Of a stretch of 64,000 bases of DNA, positions 21,158-31,025 are shown piece after piece. Position numbers and translations under genes: made by a program. Below the pieces are notes generated by a model, which saw only the letters and a list, made by a program, of their open reading frames with translations, was not told the origin of the DNA and ran no database searches. This DNA is from Polytrichum commune (lineage: Eukaryota > Streptophyta > Polytrichopsida > Polytrichales > Polytrichaceae), in the NCBI GenBank assembly GCA_950295325.1, contig OX485808.1, forward strand, positions 1,118,501 to 1,182,500, in the 5' to 3' direction. Numbering within the stretch: the first letter of the stretch is position 1; every line of letters starts with the position of its first letter.

Positions 21158-23040
21158 TGTAAAACCATTTTTTTGGCTATCGCCTAGCCGAAGTTGGCCA
21201 TTTTCAAAATTTGATGAGATTCATCCGGCTATTAGCCACTGGAGGTCATCCAGTGTGAAAAGGAAGGGCTATCGCCGTTGCGGAGACGGTTACAAGGCTA
21301 ACCGACTGTCTCTCTCCCTTGGCGCTATGAGGAGAGGACAGCCGAGATGGAAGACAGGCTATTTTCACTTTTAGAAATCAGGCATAGTCTCTTAGCGGAA
21401 GCAATAGGCTTTTCAAAGCACCAACTCTCGGTGATCGAGGTTGGATGGCTATTAGGCAGCTAAATCAAAATTTAGCAGAGTAGGCAAGTATGTCGAAGCC
21501 GTGAGATGCGGACTTCGGTAGAACCAGAACTTGGACATTGAATTAAAATTGTAATTTCAGTGCTATAATCTTGATGTAATTGGAAGAGTCAAATTGTGAT
21601 GTGTGTGAGTATGAGCAATATTCGAGAAGTCGAGGTCTTGTCTTGATGATGTGAGAATCTGTGGGTTGAATGTAAGTCAGGCGAGTAGTCTGATGAGAAA
21701 CGTCAGAGAGAGAGAAGTAAAGTCTGTTTTGTCAAAGCCGGAAGCGAAAGATAGATCGGGCGATAGGCGGATAAAAGAGAAAAGTTTGAGTGATAGTCTG
21801 AAAGAGTAGCGTCTGGAGAGTTCGGCATTGTCTAAGAACACTGGCAATAATCTGTGGAGGGCAATGGCCGAGAGCATACAGAATAGTCCGAAGGGCAAGA
21901 AGACTCAGTGAGGTTGTGAGAGCCTCGTGTCTATATCAGTGAGTGTACCTTGGGTGATCGCCTGAGAGATTACAAAATCATGTAAAATCTGAAATGGGAA
22001 GTAAAAGTCTTGGCGATAAGCAAGAGCATATTCGCCGTGATCTGAGAGTCTGTGAGAAGAAGACGCGTTGCTTGAGAGGGGCGATCGCCTGTTCATGAAC
22101 AAAATGACCATATCATCAGCAGTAGACTGAAGTCAGAGAGAGAGTGTGAAAGGAGAGGAAAGAGGCCAATAATCTGAGAAGGAACGGCTATATGAGAGAA
22201 GCTTGTGAGGAGCGAGGCCATTACCAGAGAAAGATTAAGTGGCCATAGCCATTAGTAAAGGCGGAAGCCCAAGAGTCAAAGATAGACGTTACCCGGCAGT
22301 TACCTAGGTAAGAGTATAGCCTGGGTAGGGCCATTAAACAGAGAGAGAAAGGGGAGGAGTGGTCAGTAACAGGTAGGCTATAGGCTGCCAGGACGTTACC
22401 AAAAGGAGGAGACATTACCATCAAAGAGTAAGATTATACCTTGTGCAAGTTCTCAGTAAACAACAGCAGACTAAAGCCTTAACACATGATATCGCCTAGC
22501 CTGTCGTGCGCTGTTTTATGTATTGACAATGTGGATGTTTTTGAGATGAGTTGCCAGGTTCACCGGATAAGTGGAGGTGATGGCTATTAGCTCTGCGACA
22601 CTTGCATGATGGTTGTAAGTTGATTAAAGAAAGAACTAAATTGTTGAATTACCGCAATTGTGATTTATGATAAGCAAAGACTATGCGGATACAAAAAGAC
22701 ATTACCCCGGACTTTGTCCTGACTATGAGCCATTGACCACTTGCCAAGCTTCTGAGCTTCACGACTGAATTAGGTCCGAGCTTTAGAGTGGTAGCACCTA
22801 CCCTGGAAATAGGACAGACAACACTCACTACGGAACCATCACGAATGAATTAATAAAAGGAAGAGAAAAGAATGGGATAAGTTAACATTGAAGAGAGTAA
22901 AGAATGAGAATCACCCTAAAATGTTATTAGGAACCTTAATCCAATGTGACATTAACCCTTATAGACACTAGCTCAGTCTTCCTGGAGACCTTGTTCCCTG
23001 GGTTTTTTGTGGTTTTAAGACATAGCAAAAACTTACTACA
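21158..23040 (+). mobile_element. 5' LTR of the 14.7-kb element (1883 bp)
   Basis: Starts TGTAAAACCATTTTTTTGGC and ends AAACTTACTACA. It matches 33954-35836 with no difference seen. It contains many GGCTAT/GGCGAT dyads, including the 10-bp palindrome GGCGATCGCC near 22079. Minus-strand ORFs of 67-73 codons inside it occur in both LTRs only because the LTRs are copies. I see no reason to call them genes. Confidence 0.95.
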
Positions 23041-23044
23041 TTTT

Positions 23045-23062
23045 TGGCGCCGCTGCCGGGGA
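23045..23062 (+). other. Primer-binding site of the 14.7-kb element
   Basis: TGGCGCCGCTGCCGGGGA begins four bases after the LTR. It is one base from the TGGCGCCGTTGCCGGGGA site common in plant Athila and Ogre/Tat elements. Confidence 0.9.
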
Positions 23063-23130
23063 AGGCTGTGGTCGTCTTTTAAGGTTAAATTGGAAAGGAA
23101 CGCAATAACAAATGGTCAACGTCAATCACA

Positions 23131-24099
23131 ATGAACACACAAAACAAATGGAGGTTTAGAGGTCGTAGAACTAGGGATAAGGTGCAAGTAATTGAAAATC
23201 AAAACCAACACTACCCACCTATCTCCAATTCTGCCCTTCCACCTAAACCTTGCAATATTCGTCCAGTGTCAGAACCCATTGTGAGAATTGACAACTGAAT
23301 TTATGAGTATCTTTACCGATAGACTCACTAGATTAGAACATTACGTTTATAACACGTCGGAGAGATTAAAGAGAGATAAATACCGAGAGGATAATCTCCC
23401 AGGTGCAGAAGCACTGTGGTACCAAATTCAGCGAGGGAAAGCGAAAGACTTTAGAGAGGGGATCAGTGTGTCGAGTGATCCAATTAGAGTTCGACCCAAA
23501 CACCGTAGAGGATATTATAGAGATGATCTGACTGAGTCAAACGGGAAACCTAGAACCATCGACATAACTCAATGTCGTTATTGTTCTAGTTAATCCTTAA
23601 CGAATTAATGGAGTGGTGTTGGCAAGTTCCGGACTCTGCCAAACACAAAATTTATTCAGGGGGATATTTATTTTCCGCTTTATATAGATTTTTCCGCTTC
23701 AGCTATCACGGGAACGGAATCTATATTACTCCTGATGTAGCCTTACCCAAAGACTTTATTGAGTCATTTGTAGCATTACCTTTAGAGTTACAACGGGATA
23801 TTACTAATCGTATTTGGAACAACGGGAAGGGATACAGACGAGTAATTGTTGACAACAATTCCCCTGTCTTACCTTTATCCCTTAGGTTCCTATTTTCTGT
23901 TTATGGGAGATTAAAGAATATAACGTCAGAAGTAGTACCCCCTGTTGACGGAACCTGGCAAGGGACTAAGTTGTCTAGAACAGAGTATAAATTTGTGTTT
24001 GGAAAGCCGAATCTAAGGACTACACCTTTTATACCTGATTTCATGGACCGAAATCCTTTGTATTTTAACCCCGTTGACTTTAGAACAACATGTTTGTAG
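23131..24099 (+). pseudogene. Upstream part of gag or leader ORF, in three frame pieces
   Basis: Three consecutive readings change frame: 23131-23298 from an ATG (MNTQNKWRFRGRRTRDKVQ, basic), 23288-23593 (TEFMSIFTDRLTRLEHYVY, ending at TAA) and 23608-24099 from an ATG (163 codons, ending TTCL and TAG). The last looks globular and well folded (YSGGYLFSALYRFFRFSYH, DFIESFVALPLELQRDI), unlike a disordered leader. It could be a long N-terminal gag extension broken by frameshifts or separate small ORFs. I recognise no family. Being between PBS and gag core, it must be part of the element. Confidence 0.5.
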
Positions 24100-24116
24100 G
24101 AAGTCAAGTGGATGAT

Positions 24117-25636
24117 AGGAGACAGTCAAACTGGAACCCGCTCATGAAAAATCTCATTCTCAAACTGCATCCGTGAGGAAGGCAGCTAACGCTAAAGCTA
24201 GAGAAGATAGAGCAGCAGCCAGAGAGTATAGGAAGCGAATACAAGAAAGGAGAAGAAGCTGGGTTCAACCATTTTTAGATGTAGTAAGGAGATTTTCTGG
24301 TAGTGGTTCAGGAGGGAATTTTCAGACACCCGTAGATAAGCCTACAACGAGCGGTGAGAGAGAATTCCTATCCCCAAAAGTTTTATTTCCCGATACGACA
24401 CCTCACACTAGTTCACCCACTCCACCATTGTGGGCTACCGCCTATGAACGTACACCATCTCCTCTACTTGACACAACGGTTTACGCCAATATACAAGGCA
24501 ACCCATTGTTTACACCTTATACACCATTAATACCCGTAGCACAATTAATACCTCCTCCCCTACGACCTGTAGTACAGCCTGTAGTACCGCTTCCCAATAT
24601 GGCGGCAAATCCTCCTAGGATCAATAGTGTAGTGAATTTGCCTTATTTTCAGGGTAGACCAGGAACAGATCCTGATGTCCATGTGAGGAAATTCGAGATT
24701 GCATGTGCTGCAAATAGTGTACCTCAGGACAAAATGATGGAAGTATTTGCAGCAACGTTGCAAGAGAATGCATTCTTATGGTACTCCCGCCAACCACCAT
24801 TTGCTGATTGGGATGCCCTTAAGGATGCATTTCTTGTCTACTTCAGACCCTTGGGGTTTGAAAACAGTCTGATGGAAAGATTAAGGACAATTCGTATGGG
24901 CGTAAACGAGGCTGTTGACAGTTATTGGGGAAGAATGAGTGATATATTGTTGAGAATGGGTGCACACCAAATTCCCAACAATTTCTTAAGAAATATATTC
25001 ATAGGAGGATTGTATCCTTTTGAGTTAAAACTATATGTGAGAGAGCGAACCCCAGCTACCGCACAGAATGCATTTACCTTAGCAAAAGCTTGGGAGGAAT
25101 CTTGTGTGGAGGATCAATATACTTTTGAGAATTATAATTATGACCTCTATGACCAAACCCTGAAGGATCAGACTTACTATCCTGTTTTACCTGGTCAATC
25201 TCTAACCTACCCAGGTGCTAAGCCAATGATAGATGCCACCCAATTTAAACACCCTAGCGCAGATCTGTTTAAACCACCCAAGATCCTATCAAAACCTCCA
25301 CTGGTCGGTCAATCTACGTCTCAAGAGTTAGCCTTGATGGATATCACTAAGAAACTTGCAGATCTAGAAGTCAAGATCACAAGAGGGGCTAACAAAAGAC
25401 CACCACCAACTGAGGAAAGGACTAATGTGTGGTGTAATAATTGTAAGGGTCATGGTCATTTGTCCAATGAGTGTCCCACTCCCAAAGGTTTGAGAGTTAA
25501 ATGTACTTTTTGTGGAGGGAACCATTCAGTCAACGAATGCTGGAATTTGTCTAGAAGTCGTGCAGTCAATCAAATAGATACCAACCAGTCACGACCTTGG
25601 CAGAAAGAGCGAATGGGCGATATGCCTAACGCATGA
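24117..25636 (+). pseudogene. gag core of the 14.7-kb element, ended by an in-frame TGA
   Basis: The frame opens after a TAG at about 24116 and begins with a basic, alanine/arginine-rich helix (KAREDRAAAREYRKRIQERR). A proline-rich linker is followed by the capsid domain (LPYFQGRPGTDPDVHVRKFE, LQENAFLWYSRQPPFADWD, residues about 155-300 of the 24173 reading). Two zinc knuckles follow, CNNCKGHGHLSNEC (CX2CX4HX4C) and CTFCGGNHSVNEC (CX2CX3HX4C), at residues about 425-465. The TGA at 25634-25636 is followed in the same frame by two further knuckles, so it interrupts gag-pol rather than ending gag naturally. It may be a mutation or, less likely, a readthrough site. Confidence 0.85.
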
Positions 25637-28600
25637 TATAATCCCAAGAGAAATTTTAACCGTCGGCAAGTGCCTCTTAATTTTGGGAATCAACCAACTT
25701 GGGGTGAGACCAACCAACCACCAAATTGGAGGGGTCCTCCGTATAACCCCCGAACCCAAAATTATAAAACACCTATGCCCAACCAGTATGTAGTGTGTTT
25801 TAGATGTGGAGAGATAGGTCATTATGCAGGAGATTGCCCCAATCCTAGAAAGGTTCAACAATATATCCCATTGTGTGGAAATTGTAAGGAGGCAGGATAC
25901 CCTACAGCCGAGTGTGATCAACCCCGGAAGGAAGGTCCACCATCTGAGAGGGATTGGAAGAAGGGTAAGCATGTGACTATCCAAGAGGAAGAAATGCAAG
26001 ATCGTAATGTCCATAGAGTTCAACACTCTAAGAGATTAGTTGAGGAAGTGAGTGTAGTGACCACTAGATCCCGAAAACCACCCTTAAAACAACAAAATGG
26101 GTCTAGTACTGAGAGGTTCAATGAACAACACAGTGATGCAGAGACGAGTCTCTCTGAATATTCTCAAGCACCTTTGATTAGAACTCCAAAGGATAAAGCA
26201 ATTGTGGAAGATAATGTTGTATCAACAACAATTCCTGAGAAGGCTCATGTCCCATCACCATCTGTTGTCATCAACCCTCCAGTTTCCAACCACACACCTA
26301 TCTTACCCACTAATATTCTCCAACCCCGTCTAAAGGCCATTGCAAGGAGAGAAAGACCTAAGGTTAAGCCAACATCATCACGATCATCTTGGACGATGAT
26401 GTTATCTAAAGACCTTAAACCCTATGATATCATGGAGGATTTAGATAAAATACAACCAACGATAACAATGAAACAATTGTTGGCTGTTGCACCACAGTGT
26501 CGCAGTTCCTTGAGTTCATCTATGATACGTAGAAGGCCTAAGCCGGCCTCAGTACATGACATTACTTTAAGTAGAGATCCAGGAGCCCCAACAGTTGATG
26601 TTATCATAGGAGGTGCTCTTATACCAGGATTTCAAATTGACACGGGATCAAGTGTCAATTTGATGAATGTTGAAACTATGAATGAGTTAGGGATATCTAA
26701 TGTAGTCTCTACCACAATCATATTAAAAATGGCAGACATCAGTCGTGTGAAACCCCTAGGAGTTTTGGAACAAATTCCAACTCTCGTAGCTAATATTGAG
26801 TATAAGATTGATTATGTCGTTTTTAAGACAATGGACGGTGTACAGTCTTATCCCGGTCTTCTTGGACGCACTTGGTTACTAGATGCACAAGCCAAAGAAG
26901 ATTGGGGAAAGGGTACACTGACCATTGTGAGTGGGTTAAAGAAGATTATTCTACCTCTATTTCCCACCCAATACCATGGTGAAACCCAAGAGGAGGAAAC
27001 CGAATTCACCAGTGATGATGGTTATGAAACAGAGAGAGAGACTACTGTGAGTGAATCCATACATCGGATAAACGATAAACCCTTTCAGTATGGCCCCGTA
27101 GGAATGGGAGAATGTTTCTGTGCACTCGGTGATGGAGATTCTGATGATGCTATTCTAGCATGGCAGAATACCGTACCGGTAAACAGGGTCAGCAACACGA
27201 GAACCCGCAAGTTCGACCACCTAAAACTAGTTCATATAGTGCAAGAAGAGACACAACCTCAAATACTAGTTAAGGATGAGTTAGCTAAGAAATGGGAGCC
27301 TACCATGTTTGAGTCTGACCAACCCGTTAAAAATTATGTAGTCAAAGATGTGTGCAAGGATATGAACTTGAGTGATGATGATGCGCCTCGCATTATCAAA
27401 GTTTATGAGAAGATCACTGAGGACGAGTGGAAATTTTGGAGGGAGTTCTTTAAAAAGAACATTAAAGTCTTTGCATGGACGTACAAGGATTTGAGAGGAG
27501 TACCTTCAGAGATTTGTGAACATAAGATTGTATTAGAGGAAGGAACAACTCCCGTTCGGCAAAGACAATACAGGATGAATCCAAAGTATTCCCTATTGGT
27601 TAAGGAGGAAGTAGATAAGTTATTGGAAGTTGGTATCATTTACCCTATCCCGTATAGTGAATGGGTATCACCCATAGTCGTAGTACCCAAAAAGAATGGG
27701 AAACTACGGATATGTGTGGATTATCGGAAGTTAAACAGTGTCACCAAAAAGGATTACTTTCCTTTACCATTCACAGACAGTATGTTGGACGGAGTAGCAG
27801 GTTATGATTGTTATTCCTTTATGGATGGATTCTCAGGATATAACCAAATTTCCATATACCCACCCCACCGTCCCTTAACTGCCTTTACCACGCCATGGGG
27901 TGTCTTTGCACATGCCCGTATGCCATTTGGAATGTGTAACTCCCCTGGAACCTTTTCTAGATTAGGAGTCAACACATTCCAGAAATACCTCCATCGCACA
28001 ATGGAAGTTTTTCTAGATGACTTTGCGGTTTATAGCACAAGAGAGAAACATGCACAACACCTTCAAGAGTGTTTTGATGAATGCATGAAAGTGGGGATTT
28101 CTATCAATACGGCAAAGTCAGTATTCCTAGTACCCTTTGGCAGGTTAGTGGGTCATATAATATCAAAGCAAGGAGTTGCCACTGACCCAGAGAAAATTGC
28201 AATTATTGCTTCATTGCCGTTACCAACCACCGTTTCAGAGGTCAAGGGATTTTTAGGACACACAGGATACTATCGTCGTTTCATCTTTCGCTACTCAGTC
28301 ATTGCAATGCCCTTGACTGAGTTGTTAAAGAGGACCGATACCCCACCTGTCTGGACTCAGGCATGTACGGAGGCTTTTAACACCCTTAAAAAGAAATTAG
28401 CCTCTGCACCAATATTAGTGGCACCTAATTGGGAAAAGGATTTCGAAGTATATGTGGATGCGTCGAACGTAGCAGTTGGAGTTGTGTTGAGCCAAAAGGA
28501 TGAGAAAGGTCATGACCACCCTATATACTTTGCTAGTCGTCAATTAGTGCAAGCGGAGCGTAATTACACAGTCACAGAGAGAGAAGCCTTAGGAATGATA

Positions 28601-29281
28601 TTCTCAGTGCAAAAGTTTAGATATTATTTATTAGGGTACAAGTTCGTGTTCCACGTAGATCACGACGCCCTAAAGTATATGATAAACAAACCCCAATTGA
28701 GTGGAAGGATAGCTAGATGGGTTTTGTTGTTACAAGAGTTCAATTTTACCATTCAAGTTCGACCTGGTAAGAGTCATGCTAATGCAGATCACTTATCACG
28801 GTTAAGTGATGCATTAGGCACCGAACCCATTGATGACTCCTTCCCCGATGCTGAATTATTCTTTATAGAAAAGGTGTCCCCTGAGTACGCTGAGATAATT
28901 GACTATTTGCAAACCAACACAATTCCCGAGGGTCTTTCTAAGAAACAACAACAGCGGTTAATATTTAAAACGGCTCCATATTCTATCATTGTCGATACCT
29001 TATATAAAAAGGGCAAAGATGGCGTATTGAGACGGTGCATTATGAGTTCAGAAATACCCTTGATTTTACAAGGATGTCATAGTGATCCAGCAGGAGGTCA
29101 TTTTGCGGGTAATGTTACTGCTCGAAAAATCTTACAAGCAGGATATTGGTGGCCCACTTTATTTAACGATTGTGTCACGTATGCTAGACAATGTGACGTT
29201 TGTCAAAGAGTGGGTAAACCGACGGACACCTCAGCGATGCCATTACACCCTATCCTAGCACTAGCACCTTTTGAGAAATGA
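25637..29281 (+). pseudogene. pol: zinc knuckles, protease, RT, RNase H and integrase N-terminus
   Basis: In frame with gag. It starts with CFRCGEIGHYAGDC and a variant knuckle CGNCKEAGYPTAEC (Tyr for His). Protease has GFQIDTGSSVNLMN near 26635 and GLLGRTWL. RT starts near 27590 (VSPIVVVPKKNGKLRICVDY) and has MPFGMCNSPGTF and the catalytic box FLDD (near 28012-28023) in place of the usual YVDD/YLDD. RNase H has VYVDASNVAVG, TEREAL and VDHDAL, and ends with SHANADHLSR. The integrase zinc-binding region (CHSDPAGGH...CDVCQ) is present. The frame stops at TGA 29279-29281, in FEK-stop-GIDFVGP, where Trp is expected. The catalytic domains look otherwise complete. Confidence 0.95.
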
Positions 29282-30136
29282 GGAATAGATTTTGTTGGTC
29301 CAATTAACCCTCCTAGTAAAAGTGGACGACATCGTTATATTTTAGTTGCTATAGACGATGCCACTAAATGGGCTGAAGCTGAAGCCACTAAACGTGATGA
29401 TAAAGAGACAGTTGCTAAGTTCCTTAAAGCTAATATCCTATCACGTTTTGGATGCCCACGAGAGTTGATTAGTGATAGAGGCACTCATTTTGTTAACGAT
29501 GTCATTGAATTGTTAACAGAGAAATATAAAATCAAACATCGACTCACAACACCATACCACCCGAGAGCAAATGGTCAAACGGAAAAGACAAATGGTATCT
29601 TGTGTAAAATCATAACAAAAACTGTCCAAGGCTCTATGGTGGATTGGGATGTTAAGTTACTAGATGCTTTATGGGCATATCGTACAGCTTATAAAGTCAC
29701 TACAAAATTTACCCCTTTCCAATTGGTGTATGGTCAAGAAGCCATCCTACCCATTGAGTTGGAACTACCCTCTTTACGCATAGCATTGGAAGAAAGGCTA
29801 GATGATTCGGACTCGTTGCAAGAGCGTATCGCCATGTTAGAAAATTTGGATGAAATACGCGGCCAAGCGTATCTTAACACGGCCGCAATTCAGAAATGGC
29901 GCAAAACCTATTATGACAGCAAAATGAAAAATAAAATCATCGCTAATAATGATTTGGTTTTATTATATGATAGTCGATTCCAAAAGTTCCCAGGTAAATT
30001 CAAAATTCGTTGGCAAGGACCCTATAAGGTGGTTAAAGCCTACGAGAATGGATCCTGTGACCTAGAAGATTTCCAAGGACGGCCATTAGCTACTCGTATA
30101 AATGGGAATCGTCTCAAAATATACCACACTAACTGA
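29282..30136 (+). pseudogene. pol: integrase catalytic core and C-terminus, after the stop
   Basis: The same frame continues after the TGA: GIDFVGPI, then ILVAIDDATKWAEA (first Asp), LISDRGTHFVNDVIELL (second Asp) and TPYHPRANGQTEKTNGIL (catalytic Glu), giving the DD35E core. A C-terminal region (KFKIRWQGPYKVVKAYENG) resembles the chromo/SH3-like GPY/F module of Ty3 integrases (WQGPYKV). It ends at TGA 30134-30136. It would insert the element's cDNA if joined to the upstream pol by readthrough. The intact active-site residues suggest the stop is young. Confidence 0.95.
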
Positions 30137-31025
30137 GGACAGTTTGTATCATTAAGTGGGAGAGGGGGTAGCTAGGTAGAATTAATATGTCGTAAGGTAG
30201 TCAATTAAATTTTTTGATATCATGTAATACAGTTAGGAGTCAAATTAATGTTAAGCCTTTAATGAGAATGTGGAATAAATCAAGGGGTAGCCAGGTAGAT
30301 CGTAGAAATAACAAGTCATAGTCAATTAATATTTTTTGGATGTTGTAATCTTACCCCATAATGAGGAGTCAGTTATATTATGAGTTAAACCCTTTAAATG
30401 AGAATCTGAAATTTAGAGAGGGTTAGGTATAAATTTTAGAAGTATTAAATAATCAAATCAGAGTTGTCACTAAAGCTAGAATTTGATACGTACAATCCAT
30501 GAAGGGCCATAATCTAGAGGGAGTAGGCGATAAACATTATTGGCCATAAGCTGGATAATTAAGTTCGAAGATTGCCATAACAGAATGTGGAATGGATACA
30601 CTAACTAATAATTTGAGAAGTTGAAGTGACAACCAATTCGGCCAAAATCTAATCATTAGTTGTTAAGAGAGGCAATCGGCAACTGATCCATCATGACAAG
30701 TGGCCGCGAAGAGAAGACAGCCACCACCTCGACGTCTCAGGCAGACCCAACGGCGGCGCAGATCAAGAAGTCACATTGCGACGAGCAGGGCCATAGCCAG
30801 TACAGCTTGAGCAAACACAGTTAAGGGCGAATTTGAGTGAACTAGGTTGAGTCTGAGAGAACAGGGTAGAATCTAAGCGTGCATACCATTGTCAAGTGTG
30901 GAAGTTAGCATCTGTATTGAGAGTGCTGGGCAATTGCCGAAGTCTGAGTGTAAGAAGGTGGCGATAGACTACACTGAATAGAGTGTGTGAGGAGATTGCA
31001 TTGAGTCACCAATTGGCTGAGTCCA
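30137..31025 (+). other. Spacer between pol and the extra ORF, with a tandem duplication
   Basis: Non-coding. An imperfect repeat of about 120 bases starts at 30163 and 30283 (GTAGCTAGGTAGA / GTAGCCAGGTAGATC, AGTCAATTAA, TAATGAGAATGTGGAA / AAATGAGAATCTGAAA). The rest may act as leader for a spliced or subgenomic mRNA of the downstream ORF. No splice site is proven. Confidence 0.6.

Noticed and set aside
22079-22088. GGCGATCGCC as a cyanobacterial HIP1-type signature implying bacterial DNA
   Set aside because: Surroundings are clearly a plant LTR; the palindrome is one of several related dyads there.
21677-22424. Three minus-strand ORFs in the LTR repeated identically at 34473-35220 as possible conserved genes
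   Set aside because: They are duplicated only because the two LTRs are copies; short, antisense, no motifs.
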